A stretch of 64,000 nt of DNA from Bacillus mesophilus (GCF_011008845.1 NZ_JAAIWM010000008.1:81512-145511), one strand, 5' to 3'. Shown: positions 43,858-53,055, numbered from the stretch's first letter. Numbers and translations: made by a program. Notes: a model not told the origin generated them from the letters alone.

Positions 43858-45258
43858 ATGATTGAGATTACTCCTAATTTAAATATAAGTAAGTCTGAGC
43901 CGCTCTATATTCAGCTATATACATATATAAAAGAAGAAATTCAACAAGGTCGGATCAATGCGGGTGTAAAGCTTCCTTCTAAACGCAAGCTCTCAGTTCA
44001 CCTAGAGATTAGTCAACAGACTGTTGAAACGGCGTATTTGCAACTACTTTCAGAAGGGTATATTGAGAGCAAGCCCAGGAAAGGGAGGTATGTGGCAAAA
44101 TTGGAGGAATACCCACTTTCAAGTGCTGATAAATTTGTAACTGGTCCTTCTATTACTGAAAATAGAGGAGAGGAGTACGAAGTAGATTTTAGTCATGGGA
44201 AGATAGCTTTAGATCAATTTCCATATTTTACATGGAGAAAACTGTCTGCTCAAAGTCTGTTTGAAGATGAGGGTTCTCTATTTAATAATGGAGATGTGCA
44301 AGGTGAATTAAACCTACGAATCGAGATTGTGAATTATCTATATCAATCTAGAGGAGTCAGGTGCACACCTCAACAAGTTGTGTTGGGAGCAGGTACTCAA
44401 TATTTAATAAGTTTTATAACAATGCTAATAGGAAGGCACTGTATCTACTCAATAGAAGACCCCGGGTTTCACAGAACAAGAGAGGCGTTTATTCATCAAG
44501 GAGTAACTCTTAAATATATACCACTTGATCAAGATGGTCTTATTGTAAAAAAATTAATAGAGAGTAGAGCCTCAGTTACCTATGTTACACCGTCACATCA
44601 ATTTCCAACAGGGATGGTGATGCCTATTGCGAGAAGGTTGGAACTGTTGAAATGGGCTACTGAAACAAATGGTTATATAATTGAAGACGATTATGATGGA
44701 GAGTTTAGGTATAAGGGGAAACCGATTCCAGCTTTGCAAGGTTTAGATATTCTCAATCGAGTAATTTACTTAGGAACTTTTTCTAAGTCACTCATTCCTT
44801 CAATTCGAGTGAGTTTTGCTGTTTTACCACAGGAATTACTAGAAGAATATAAACGACACTTTAGTACTTACAAACAGACAGTTTCACGACTGCATCAACA
44901 CACTTTATTTCAATTTATGAAAAATGGACATTGGGAAACTCATCTTAATCGAATGAGAACTTTATACCGTAGAAGACAAAAAGTATTATTAAAATCAATA
45001 GAGACAAACTTTAGTGATCAAGTTAAGATAATCGGTGATCATGCTGGTTTACATATTCTCGTTGCAGTTAAAAACGGGATGTCAGAAAGTGAGTTACTTG
45101 AAACAGCGAAGACACATAAAGTAAAGGTATATCCAACCTCGATCTATTATAAGAATTCTTCTCCAAATAATTTTCCTCGTATTTTATTAGGTTTTGGGGG
45201 GGTAACTGAAGAGGAAATAGAAAAGGGAATCATGCGATTGAAGAAAGCGTGGAGTTAA
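43858..45258 (+). CDS. MocR-family regulator (GntR winged helix fused to aminotransferase domain)
   Basis: 466 residues. Residues 1-80 are a GntR winged helix (LYIQLYTYIKEEIQQGRI, then KLPSKRKLSVHLEISQQTVE). From about 110 on it is a fold-type I aminotransferase domain with IEDDYDGEFRYK and the PLP lysine K310 (LGTFSKSLIPSIRVSF). MocR proteins sense amino acid or PLP-derived ligands; relatives are GabR and PdxR. Neither gab nor pdx genes are adjacent, so its regulon is unknown apart from probable autoregulation. Confidence 0.9.
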   Translation: MIEITPNLNISKSEPLYIQLYTYIKEEIQQGRINAGVKLPSKRKLSVHLEISQQTVETAYLQLLSEGYIESKPRKGRYVAKLEEYPLSSADKFVTGPSITENRGEEYEVDFSHGKIALDQFPYFTWRKLSAQSLFEDEGSLFNNGDVQGELNLRIEIVNYLYQSRGVRCTPQQVVLGAGTQYLISFITMLIGRHCIYSIEDPGFHRTREAFIHQGVTLKYIPLDQDGLIVKKLIESRASVTYVTPSHQFPTGMVMPIARRLELLKWATETNGYIIEDDYDGEFRYKGKPIPALQGLDILNRVIYLGTFSKSLIPSIRVSFAVLPQELLEEYKRHFSTYKQTVSRLHQHTLFQFMKNGHWETHLNRMRTLYRRRQKVLLKSIETNFSDQVKIIGDHAGLHILVAVKNGMSESELLETAKTHKVKVYPTSIYYKNSSPNNFPRILLGFGGVTEEEIEKGIMRLKKAWS

Positions 45259-45291
45259 GAAATCTTCAATGAATAGTAAGTCAGATTTTTT

Positions 45292-45493
45292 AAAATGGCT
45301 ATTTTCGTATAGATTGTTGCTTTCGTAAAAATCCTAAAAGCTGGATTTTTACTTGGTAGTACATTGTCCCGTGCTTTAAATAAAGAAAGTTGCTCTTTTC
45401 TAACTAGTAAAACTCGATTTTACAGATAAAAAAGGAGAATTTTTGGACACATGTGATTGAAAAGCAACAATGTTTTAGAAAAGAGCCTTTAAA
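45292..45493. mobile_element. MITE-like element with imperfect terminal inverted repeats
   Basis: The left end (GGCTATTTTCGTATAG then ATTGTTGCTTT, 45297-45323) and the reverse complement of the right end (GGCTCTTTTCTAAAAC then ATTGTTGCTTT, 45461-45487) match at 22 of 27 positions. The 200-bp interior has no coding frame and contains another partial copy (GTTGCTCTTTTCTAACTAG). This gap 45259-45616 otherwise holds only the terminator at 45528. It resembles a widespread Bacillus intergenic repeat. Confidence 0.55.
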
Positions 45494-45527
45494 ATAGAAG
45501 CCTTAAAAATAAAAATTGCAGAAAAAA

Positions 45528-45557
45528 TCCACTACAAACTAAGATGTTTGTAGTGGA
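45528..45557 (-). terminator. Terminator of the small lipoprotein gene
   Basis: 12-bp perfect stem TCCACTACAAAC / GTTTGTAGTGGA. On the minus strand it is followed by TTTTTTC. Confidence 0.8.
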
Positions 45558-45616
45558 GATAAGAACAACATAGGCTAGTAAAAATCCTATATCATAAATC
45601 AACTGTGATAGCGCCT

Positions 45617-45880
45617 TTAATCTTGAGTTTGATCAGTTTCATCAAAAGGATTCGGATCAGGCACTATGTTTGCACGATCAGTTGCTGGGTCATTAGGATC
45701 ACTCATCAGAAAATTACCATATCCATCGTTCGGGTTGTCCATTTCTCCATTAATTCCTTCATATCTCACAGGGTTGTAGTTAGTTTGATCTTCATCATTT
45801 TTTATCGTATTTCCATTAGTAGTTCCACATGCTGTTAAACCTATAAGTATAAATATAGATAGAATTGATGGCTTTCTCAT
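45617..45880 (-). CDS. Small lipoprotein, unknown function
   Basis: 87 residues: signal peptide MRKPSILSIFILIGL with lipobox LTAC (Cys18), then an acidic, Asp/Asn/Pro-rich tail (DPNDPATDRANIVPDPNPFDE) with no fold apparent. The mature protein would be an unstructured surface lipoprotein, perhaps on the spore or cell membrane. GGGGGGATT lies upstream of the ATG. Unknown function. Confidence 0.75.
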   Translation of the reverse strand: MRKPSILSIFILIGLTACGTTNGNTIKNDEDQTNYNPVRYEGINGEMDNPNDGYGNFLMSDPNDPATDRANIVPDPNPFDETDQTQD

Positions 45881-46018
45881 TTTAATAATCCCCCCTTTCC
45901 AAATAGTACTTAATTAAAGTATTTGTTAAGTTTTAAAATTTAACCTAAGGAATCCTATGATCCCTCATGTTTAAACATGGCTTATATGGTGAAAAGGACT
46001 ATTAAGGAGGGATACATA

Positions 46019-46480
46019 ATGATGCAAAAACTAATCATTATTCTCGCAATTGTTTTACTAGGAGGATGTAGTAGTCAAGTAGTAGATTATCAAACAGAAG
46101 AATTAGAAACTGAGATGAATCAAGCTAAGGAAATTCTTGAATCTGAAGTGAGGGAAGTAGTTACTACAATGAAACAGGATCTAAGCGAAACTGCTGATGA
46201 AGCAGACAAGCTGTTTGTTTCTGAAGGAGAAACTGCTGAAATTACTAGGGATGTTTTAGTTCCTGTGAAAGAGTCGGTTTACGAAGATCTCTATGGATAT
46301 ATTGAAGCTTCGAATTATGAAAATATAGAAAAAATGATACAGGCAGGGGAACTACTACTTGTAGAAGAAGATACTAAGGTAAAGGTAATAGAGAGAGGTT
46401 ATGATCAAGTAAAAGTAAGAATTGAATCCATAGAGGAAGTTGGTTATGTACCTGTAAGATATCTAGAACAGATATCTTAA
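46019..46480 (+). CDS. Lipoprotein with C-terminal SH3-like region
   Basis: The first of two adjacent ATGs (46019) is 7 bp from GGAGGG. 153 residues: MMQKLIIILAIVLLGGCSS is a lipoprotein signal with lipobox LGGC. A helical coiled-coil-like part follows (TEELETEMNQAKEILESEV), then a strand-rich C-terminus (LVEEDTKVKVIERGYDQVKV, then VGYVPVRYLEQI) with the look of a bacterial SH3 domain. Probably an envelope-anchored accessory protein; function unknown. Confidence 0.75.
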   Translation: MMQKLIIILAIVLLGGCSSQVVDYQTEELETEMNQAKEILESEVREVVTTMKQDLSETADEADKLFVSEGETAEITRDVLVPVKESVYEDLYGYIEASNYENIEKMIQAGELLLVEEDTKVKVIERGYDQVKVRIESIEEVGYVPVRYLEQIS

Positions 46481-46581
46481 CACATGTTTAGATCAATGTA
46501 AGGATATTTATGATAAGCGGGTATAGAAGAAAAATTTCAAAGGAACGATAATTAAAAAGGTAAAAGTGGGGGTTAATCACC

Positions 46582-47067
46582 TTGGCTAAGTTTTTGTTAT
46601 CTTCCTTCATGTTATTTATGCTGCTTGAACAACAACCAATTGTTTCCACACCTATGCCTTTTGATGAATGCATAGCTCAGCTTAAACGTGAAATTCAGTA
46701 TGATGTTTATTTAAGCTTTCCGGTCTTAAAAGAAATTGAAAGTAATAAGAAGCGGACATTTACTTCCAAGAGTTTATGTAGTTTAATTTCTAAGAGAGAA
46801 AAAAGGGACCGTCAATTAGAATCGTTATTAAGTTTACTTGAAGGAGCGTCAATGGGAGAAAAACACCTTGTTATTATAAAGGATGATACTACTTCAACTA
46901 TAACTGAGGCAACTCATGCTTATATACATTATAAAGAGTTAAACGGTACCAATATATTGCTTGAACTTAAACGTAAAAAGAACAAATGGAAGATTGATAA
47001 AAAAAGAATTGCCCGTGGTAAGTATATAACCTTCAAAGATCTTAATGAAGATTGTGTGAAACAGTAA
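46582..47067 (+). CDS. Hypothetical exported or membrane-anchored basic protein
   Basis: Probably starts at TTG 46582 after GGGGG. 161 residues: a short hydrophobic N-terminus (FLLSSFMLFMLL) that could be a signal, then a basic alpha/beta protein ending KNKWKIDKKRIARGKYITFKD. No family recognised. A terminator follows at 47085. Confidence 0.55.
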   Translation: MAKFLLSSFMLFMLLEQQPIVSTPMPFDECIAQLKREIQYDVYLSFPVLKEIESNKKRTFTSKSLCSLISKREKRDRQLESLLSLLEGASMGEKHLVIIKDDTTSTITEATHAYIHYKELNGTNILLELKRKKNKWKIDKKRIARGKYITFKDLNEDCVKQ

Positions 47068-47084
47068 TAATAATAATAAATTAT

Positions 47085-47121
47085 AAAAATCACTACTTTC
47101 AGAAGGAGTAGTGATTTTTTT
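47085..47121 (+). terminator. Rho-independent terminator
   Basis: AAAAATCACTACT pairs with AGTAGTGATTTTTTT around a 9-nt loop. Confidence 0.88.
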
Positions 47122-47319
47122 GTTGAACATTATCAATTCAGAACAAAAAACATATAAGCCGTTTGGTTGAGTGGCTTCTCTATTACCATGGTAACTTTAT
47201 TATAAGAAGTGTTCTAGAAGTGTAGGTTCGAACTTAGTAACTCTGCTAAAGCCATCATAAAAAGATACAATTAAGATTTAAAGTAGATTGTTTTAAAAAA
47301 AAAACAGGAGGTGTGTGAA

Positions 47320-47505
47320 GTGGAATCAATCGGTCAAGCTATCTTTGTATATATTGTTTCTTTATTTATTCTATATATTGTGATTGAAACGGCAGTTAGA
47401 AGAGGAATAAACAGTTCGGTAATCGGAATACGCTTTGAAAAGAAGTATGGCAACGATGAGGAGAAGAAATCCTTTCTAGATGATGATTTGGATAATGATA
47501 GATAA
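47320..47505 (+). CDS. Small single-TM protein
   Basis: GTG 47320 is 8 bp from AGGAGG; an earlier in-frame GTG at 47311 overlaps that site. 61 residues: one membrane segment (AIFVYIVSLFILYIVIETA) and an acidic, lysine-rich cytoplasmic tail (EEKKSFLDDDLDNDR). Unknown function. Confidence 0.65.
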   Translation: MESIGQAIFVYIVSLFILYIVIETAVRRGINSSVIGIRFEKKYGNDEEKKSFLDDDLDNDR

Positions 47506-47618
47506 GGAGAAGATTTAGAGAAATCAAAGGTAGGATTGATAAGAATTACTTTCAAGCTACTGTAAGTTCCTAATAAAGATTACTAAATTCTTTCTAAGAT
47601 TAAATGGGAGGGATAAAT

Positions 47619-47918
47619 ATGGACTTAGTCCATATATTAATTATTTTGTTATCTCTATTGTCTTCTTCTATTTTATTAATATTAACTTATATAAAAAAGG
47701 GGAATAAATGGATTGCTCTCCTAGTTGGTGTTGTGGTTAATATGCTTATTTTATCCTCTTTCACTATGGGGATTTTTCATTTCCATGTTGAATCAAGGAT
47801 GTTTGGGATTGCTCATACTGGTTCTTATATCCTTATTTTATTCATACCTATTATTAGCCTTATAAACTTTTACACACTTGAATTTCTAAAAGGAAGAAGG
47901 ATTCACACCATAATTTGA
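47619..47918 (+). CDS. Small membrane protein, three TM segments
   Basis: ATG 47619 follows GGGAGGG; the frame opens 5 codons earlier within that site. 99 residues with three hydrophobic segments (about 3-22, 31-48 and 62-82) and almost no soluble part. It is followed 30 bp later by another membrane-protein gene, so the two are probably co-transcribed. Unknown function. Confidence 0.62.
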   Translation: MDLVHILIILLSLLSSSILLILTYIKKGNKWIALLVGVVVNMLILSSFTMGIFHFHVESRMFGIAHTGSYILILFIPIISLINFYTLEFLKGRRIHTII

Positions 47919-47948
47919 ACACCTTTAAAACAAGTTAGGAGTGATTTC

Positions 47949-48716
47949 TTGGAGTTAAAACATGGTTTATATAACACAAGCAATTACCTTATGAGAAAAC
48001 TTGCTGGCGCTGGCTTTATCTTATGTTTATTTTCTATTTACCTTTTTTTTGCATCAGAATTTGATCTCTTTGAATTTAGTGAAACCATGTCTACTCCATT
48101 TCTGTGGGCTATCCTTTATGGATATGGGATATTAAGTTCAATTTTAATTGACTTTATAGAAGCAAAATTTTCGATAATAACTCAGGTAACAAAAACCTTC
48201 TTATATGTTCTTGCTGGTTTTGGCTTTTTTCTATTTAATGGTTTGTCAGTAATTACTGTAATAGCTGGTACGGTTGGAGCATTTTCAGCGCTTATTTTCT
48301 ATCTCGGGACAAACCTTGCTAGTCGGTTTTTGCTTTTTAGATTTGGATTCTCCTTGTTTCTTCCTGCACTAATTCTAATGTTAATGAGCATGGACTTTAC
48401 AGAAAAGAAAAAGTGGAATGAATCAACAAGTCACTCCACTTATACTGCTGAATTTGAGTATTTTAATGGAAAACATGAAATTCCTATACCCTTAGAGAAG
48501 GGACAATCTTTAAGCTTTTCAATAAACCTCATTAATAGTAATGGCGGGGGACATGGACTACGTGTAGAAGATGATAAAAACCAGCTTGTTGGACTAAATG
48601 ACATAGGTGAAGAGCGGTATTTGTTCAAAGCTGATCATTCAGGTGAATACAACATTATTGTAAAAGGTGATCAACTGAGAGGTAGTTTTACCATTGTTTG
48701 GGAAGTTCTTGAATGA
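47949..48716 (+). CDS. Membrane protein with C-terminal beta-sandwich-like domain
   Basis: Start at TTG 47949 behind TTAGGAGTG. 255 residues: five to six membrane segments in the first 150 residues, then an extracytoplasmic domain of about 95 residues with repeated strands (HEIPIPLEKGQSLSFSINL, GEYNIIVKGDQLRGSFTIVW) resembling an emp24/C2-like beta sandwich. No family name recognised. A terminator follows. Confidence 0.62.
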   Translation: MELKHGLYNTSNYLMRKLAGAGFILCLFSIYLFFASEFDLFEFSETMSTPFLWAILYGYGILSSILIDFIEAKFSIITQVTKTFLYVLAGFGFFLFNGLSVITVIAGTVGAFSALIFYLGTNLASRFLLFRFGFSLFLPALILMLMSMDFTEKKKWNESTSHSTYTAEFEYFNGKHEIPIPLEKGQSLSFSINLINSNGGGHGLRVEDDKNQLVGLNDIGEERYLFKADHSGEYNIIVKGDQLRGSFTIVWEVLE

Positions 48717-48774
48717 TTTTGTATCAAAATTCCTATTGTGAGTATGCAGGTGTGCATAATAACTAATAATTCAT

Positions 48775-48811
48775 GAAAAAGGGAATCGACTATGTCGGTT
48801 CTCTTTTTCAT
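48775..48811 (+). terminator. Rho-independent terminator
   Basis: GAAAAAGGGAATCGAC pairs with GTCGGTTCTCTTTTTC (with wobbles) around TAT. The remainder of the gap up to 49052 holds no gene and presumably carries the lia promoter, which I could not place with confidence. Confidence 0.78.
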
Positions 48812-49052
48812 TCTACTTAAGTATATGTATTATCTTCACCTGCTTAGTTACGAGCCCGAGGTGAAAGGATTAGAACTTCTTACATGTTTCCTACACATAT
48901 AACCAAGACTTCTTTTTAATATAAGTGCAATGTAAAAGCTTAGTGCATATACGCCTCAAGTCCTAGTAGAAAATATAGCTCAGGCTCAATTATAAAGAAT
49001 ATGCGTAACAGGTAAGATAGACTCAAGAGATCAGAAAGGAGGAAAAAAACAG

Positions 49053-49403
49053 ATGAAAAAGTTTTTATTATTCACTGCAGGAGTAATTGCCTTAGTAATT
49101 GTAATTGCGAACTTAGGTCCGATGGTGTTATTAGGAGTAAGTGTTTGGTTGCTTTACCTACTTGTTAAACAGTTTCTAAAAACAGAATCAACTATTAAAA
49201 AGATTGGTTGGGTCATGATCGGTCTGATTTTACTAAGTATCGCAATTTCAAATATTTATGCGGTTATCGGGATTGCAGCAGCATATGTTCTTTACTTAAT
49301 TTATAAGGAATGGAAAGTAAAGAAACACGAACAGATAGGAAAATCTATAAAAGATGATCCTTTTACAAATTTTGAAAAACAGTGGGCTGAACTTACAAAA
49401 TAA
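49053..49403 (+). CDS. liaI: LiaI-like small membrane protein
   Basis: 116 residues with four hydrophobic segments and a charged C-terminal tail (KEWKVKKHEQIGKS, FEKQWAEL). It occupies the liaI position directly before liaH and upstream of liaF-liaS-liaR. In B. subtilis LiaI is the membrane anchor that recruits LiaH under cell-wall antibiotic stress. It has four TM segments instead of the two of B. subtilis LiaI, as in some other bacilli. AAAGGAGG precedes the ATG. Confidence 0.72.
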   Translation: MKKFLLFTAGVIALVIVIANLGPMVLLGVSVWLLYLLVKQFLKTESTIKKIGWVMIGLILLSIAISNIYAVIGIAAAYVLYLIYKEWKVKKHEQIGKSIKDDPFTNFEKQWAELTK

Positions 49404-49422
49404 GATTAAGGGAGAGAAAACA

Positions 49423-50064
49423 ATGACAAACATCTTTAAAAGAATTAAAGACTCTGTATCATCTGATCTTCATGAACTAATGGATGAAAAGGAGGAAAAA
49501 AACCCAATTGCAAAACTTAATCAATATTTGCGTCAAAGTGAACAAGAAACCGAAAAGGTACGAAAGTTAGTAGAAAGGCAGTATAAACTTAAGGAAGAGT
49601 TTCAGAAGGAATACACTCTAGCTTTCGAGATGGCTAATAAAAGAAAGCACCAGGCAGAGGTAGCTCAAAAAGCAGGTGAGGAAACCTTATATACCTTTGC
49701 TATGAGAGAATTTGAAGAATATCAAACACGTTCTTCCCGAATGAAGGAAATGTTAGATGAGGCAAATGCTCAACTTACAGAGTTAGAACAAAAGTATGAG
49801 GAAATGAAACATCGATTGAAAGATATGCAGCTAAGAAGAATGGAACTAATGGGACGAGAAAATGTGGCCAGAGCTAACTTTCAGATCAATCATGTTATGA
49901 GTCAAACTGCAGATCAACCCTATTCGCGATTCAATGAAATTGATCAATATATCAAAAACCTTGAGCATAAAGTTAATAGTGCCTACTATAGAAATAGTTT
50001 TGATAGCAAAATAGCGAAGCTAGAGAATGAATTAAAAGAAAAAGCTAAGGCTACTGCAATCTAA
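49423..50064 (+). CDS. liaH: LiaH, PspA/IM30-family envelope stress protein
   Basis: ATG 49423 follows AAGGGAGAG. 213 residues, nearly all coiled coil: FKRIKDSVSSDLHELMDEKE at the N-terminus, then long helices (QLTELEQKYEEMKHRLKDMQ). This is the PspA/IM30/LiaH fold, which forms large rings at damaged membrane. It is 19 bp after liaI and is followed by a terminator, as expected for a highly induced liaIH unit. Confidence 0.9.
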   Translation: MTNIFKRIKDSVSSDLHELMDEKEEKNPIAKLNQYLRQSEQETEKVRKLVERQYKLKEEFQKEYTLAFEMANKRKHQAEVAQKAGEETLYTFAMREFEEYQTRSSRMKEMLDEANAQLTELEQKYEEMKHRLKDMQLRRMELMGRENVARANFQINHVMSQTADQPYSRFNEIDQYIKNLEHKVNSAYYRNSFDSKIAKLENELKEKAKATAI

Positions 50065-50093
50065 AATATGGTATTCTATCAATAGAGATAAAT

Positions 50094-50117
50094 AGACGCA
50101 GGAAGACTGCGTCTTTT
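50094..50117 (+). terminator. Partial terminator between liaH and liaF
   Basis: AGACGCAG-GAAGA-CTGCGTCT followed by TTT. It is weak enough to allow read-through into liaFSR, matching the strong liaIH and weaker downstream expression known for lia loci. Confidence 0.75.
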
Positions 50118-50160
50118 AGTAACTTGATTCTATAAATTCAACAATTAAAGGGGGTTCCTT

Positions 50161-50892
50161 ATGTTTAACCGATTAACAACAGATACACTTAATAAGGTTT
50201 TGATTATAGGGGCAATCCTCTTAGTTGCTGAACTTTCATTCTCCAATGGAGATCTTGTGTTTACAGTCATATTCTCTTCCTTATTTATATATTTTGGTTG
50301 GAATAGATACCAGAAGATCTGGGCAAAGGTGGTCTTTTGGATTGGTTTCATATTATTAATCATAACCATTTTTAACATGACAGCGTTTCGCTTTTTACTT
50401 ATTGCTGCAATCATATACTTTTTCTATCATTATGTTCGTTCTCAAAAGTCGCCAGAAAGGGTGGTTCCTTATTTCGCTAAAGAGCCAATTGATCAACAAC
50501 GGGAACCATTAATCAAAATTGAGCCATTATTACAGCAACGTTTTTTTGGTGATCAAAAGACTTATGAAGGTGCATATGAATGGCGTGATATTAACATTCA
50601 TGGTGGGTTCGGAAGTCGTATCATAGACTTGAGTAACACAGTTCTCCCTACAGAATCTATCATTTCTATTCGCCATTTTGTTGGAAACATTACGATATAT
50701 GTTCCATATGAAGTGGAGGTTCATCTTCTTCATAGTTCAATGATGGGACGTGCTGACTTATTTGGAATGCATCATGAAAAATTACTCAATCAGTCGATCT
50801 CCTATATTACAGAAGGATATCATTCGAACTCACCAAGAGTGAAAATTATCACCTCTATTTGGTCTGGTGATATTGAGGTGAAAAGAAGATGA
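50161..50892 (+). CDS. liaF: LiaF, membrane inhibitor of LiaRS
   Basis: 243 residues: about four membrane segments in the first 95 residues (LIIGAILLVAELSF and following), then a soluble domain with the family pattern WRDINIHGGFGSRIIDLSNT and NITIYVPYEVEVHL. LiaF keeps the LiaS kinase inactive until envelope stress. GGGGGTTCCTT lies before the ATG. It overlaps liaS by 4 nt. Confidence 0.9.
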   Translation: MFNRLTTDTLNKVLIIGAILLVAELSFSNGDLVFTVIFSSLFIYFGWNRYQKIWAKVVFWIGFILLIITIFNMTAFRFLLIAAIIYFFYHYVRSQKSPERVVPYFAKEPIDQQREPLIKIEPLLQQRFFGDQKTYEGAYEWRDINIHGGFGSRIIDLSNTVLPTESIISIRHFVGNITIYVPYEVEVHLLHSSMMGRADLFGMHHEKLLNQSISYITEGYHSNSPRVKIITSIWSGDIEVKRR

Positions 50893-51935
50893 GTATTCTC
50901 CAAAAACACATATTAATCGGTATATTTGTTACCTTTATTACTACCATATTGGTGCTCATTACTACGTTCATTACCTTTCCTTTGCAAAATTGGTCTGAAC
51001 TTTCGAAAGTTCATCTCTTTGGTATTCCGTATTGGGTTTTAGTTAGCACGGTTGGACTTGGTGTTGGATTAATTAGTGGTATTTCCTATGCGTTATTTTG
51101 GCGCGAAAAGCTACAACATATTTATCGGCAGATTGATGAGCTATTGAGAGGACAAAAAATTACTAGGTTAGATTCAGAGTCCATAGAAGAAGTTAACGCG
51201 ATCCAACAACAATTATTTGATCTTGAAGTTAAATTTAAGAAACAAGCTGAGGCTTCACAGCGACTTGCAACAGAAAGAGCAAATGAAAGAGAACAAAGCT
51301 TACAAGAGGTTGTTGTTCAGGAGCGGAATCGGTTAGCACGTGAGCTACATGATTCAGTTAGTCAGCAACTTTTTGGTGCATCTATGTTAATATCAGCTAT
51401 TAATGTAACTAATTCTAGCTTAGAAGATTCAGAAAAAAAACAGTTAATGATGGTAGAAAATATGATTAATCAATCACAAATGGATCTAAGAGCACTCCTT
51501 CTACACTTGAGACCTGCAGCATTAAAAGGGAAAACCTTAAAGGCTGGAGTTGAAGAGCTGTTGAAAGAGCTTACGAATAAAGTTCCAATGACCATTGAAT
51601 CAAAAATTGAATCATTTGATATAGACAAAGGTGTGGAGGATCAATTGTTCCGCATTCTTCAAGAAGCGGTTTCAAATGCACTACGTCATGCAAAGGCAAA
51701 TTTACTGAATGTCATGTTAATTGAGCGGGATGATCATGTAATACTAAGAGTAGTTGATGATGGAATAGGATTTAAAGTTGAAGAAGAAAAAACAAGCACC
51801 TACGGTTTACGAAACATGCATGAAAGAGCGCTTGAGGTAGGTGGTACTTTGAAAATCATAAGTATAGAGAACCAGGGTACTCGCTTAGAGGTTAAAGTAC
51901 CATACATAAAGAAAGGGTTGAGTGACAATGATTAA
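50889..51935 (+). CDS. liaS: LiaS sensor histidine kinase
   Basis: 348 residues: two membrane segments (about 10-29 and 46-67) with a very short outside loop, a HAMP-like linker, HisKA_3 with phospho-acceptor H154 (RLARELHDSVSQQLFG), and an ATPase domain (EAVSNALRHAKA, DDGIGF, YGLRNMHERA). It is an intramembrane-sensing NarL-type kinase that phosphorylates LiaR. It is coupled to liaF (4-nt overlap) and liaR. Confidence 0.92.
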   Translation: MSILQKHILIGIFVTFITTILVLITTFITFPLQNWSELSKVHLFGIPYWVLVSTVGLGVGLISGISYALFWREKLQHIYRQIDELLRGQKITRLDSESIEEVNAIQQQLFDLEVKFKKQAEASQRLATERANEREQSLQEVVVQERNRLARELHDSVSQQLFGASMLISAINVTNSSLEDSEKKQLMMVENMINQSQMDLRALLLHLRPAALKGKTLKAGVEELLKELTNKVPMTIESKIESFDIDKGVEDQLFRILQEAVSNALRHAKANLLNVMLIERDDHVILRVVDDGIGFKVEEEKTSTYGLRNMHERALEVGGTLKIISIENQGTRLEVKVPYIKKGLSDND

Positions 51936-52560
51936 GGTGCTTTTTGCAGATGATCACGAAATGGTAAGAATCGGAGTGTCAGCTTATTTGTCTGCTCAAC
52001 CTGATATTAATGTTATTGCTGAAGCAGAGGATGGAGGAGTTGCAGTTAAACTAGCTCTTGAACTTAAGCCAGATATTATCTTAATGGACCTCGTTATGAA
52101 GAAAATGGATGGAATAGAAGCCACCAAAAAAATTATTGAATCTTGGCCCGAAGCTAGGATTATTATAGTTACTAGCTTTTTAGATGATGATAAGGTTTAT
52201 CCTGCGCTTGAAGCGGGTGCTGCTAGCTATATGTTGAAAACATCAAAAGCAAATGAAATTGCAGACGCTATTCGTGCAACATTTTTAGGGCAAACGATAC
52301 TTGAGCCTGAAGTGACAGGTAAAATTATGACAAAAATGCGCCAAAAACAACAGACGCATCTTCATGATCAACTAACGGAAAGAGAGCTTGAGATACTATT
52401 ACTAATAGCCCAAGGTAAAACAAATCAAGATATTGCAAATGAACTCTTTATTGCGCTAAAAACAGTGAAAGTTCATGTTAGTAATATACTTACAAAGCTG
52501 GACGTGCAAGATCGAACTCAAGCTGTAATATATGCCTTTAAGCACAATCTAGTTATCTAA
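51928..52560 (+). CDS. liaR: LiaR response regulator
   Basis: ATG 51928 lies inside the end of liaS. 210 residues: receiver domain with the DDHE acidic pair and phospho-acceptor D in ILMDLVMKKMDG (about residue 53), and a C-terminal LuxR/NarL helix-turn-helix (LTERELEILLLIAQGKTNQD, then FIALKTVKVHVSNIL). It activates the lia promoter upstream of liaI on envelope stress. A terminator follows at 52584. Confidence 0.92.
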   Translation: MIKVLFADDHEMVRIGVSAYLSAQPDINVIAEAEDGGVAVKLALELKPDIILMDLVMKKMDGIEATKKIIESWPEARIIIVTSFLDDDKVYPALEAGAASYMLKTSKANEIADAIRATFLGQTILEPEVTGKIMTKMRQKQQTHLHDQLTERELEILLLIAQGKTNQDIANELFIALKTVKVHVSNILTKLDVQDRTQAVIYAFKHNLVI

Positions 52561-52583
52561 TGCTTTAACATAATAGAATAATT

Positions 52584-52613
52584 AAAACCCTGTTGAATAA
52601 GACAGGTTTTTTT
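52584..52613 (+). terminator. Terminator of the lia operon
   Basis: AAAACCCTGT / ACAGGTTTT stem with one bulge, then TTT. Confidence 0.8.
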
Positions 52614-52668
52614 AATACAATCAGATATCGATTTTAAATTATTTTCGCTCGATAAATATTGTTATAGC

Positions 52669-53055
52669 TTACTTAAAGGTCCAAAAATAATTTAATGAAA
52701 AATTCAGGAGTGGAATAACAAGAACGGTCACCAATTCTCCCCAAAAATAATGGAAGTTCAGGAGAGTCACAATGCTAAACATGATCATATAGTTGAGAAC
52801 AAAACCTAGAGTTGAAACGATAAAAAAACGCACTAGTTTTGTTGTCGTAAAATCCCCACCAAATGTATACATCTTATTCAATGTAAAAGAGAAGATTGTC
52901 ATGACGATAAAAGACATGGCTGATCCTACGACAGGTTCAATACCAACAATTTCTACTAGTAAAAACATTGAAATAAAGTAAATTGCTGTGTTGACTACAC
53001 CAACAATGCTGTATTTAATAAATTTGAGTGAAAAGTCATTTCTTACTAATCTCAT
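52669..53055 (-). CDS. GtrA-family membrane protein
   Basis: 128 residues with four membrane segments. FIKYSIVGVVNTAIYFISMF and LNKMYTFGGDFTTTKLVRFF match the GtrA/DPMS family, which helps flip lipid-linked sugars for teichoic acid or exopolysaccharide glycosylation. It ends NYFWTFK, the usual family ending. No glycosyltransferase partner is adjacent. It is convergent with the lia operon. Confidence 0.85.
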   Translation of the reverse strand: MRLVRNDFSLKFIKYSIVGVVNTAIYFISMFLLVEIVGIEPVVGSAMSFIVMTIFSFTLNKMYTFGGDFTTTKLVRFFIVSTLGFVLNYMIMFSIVTLLNFHYFWGELVTVLVIPLLNFSLNYFWTFK

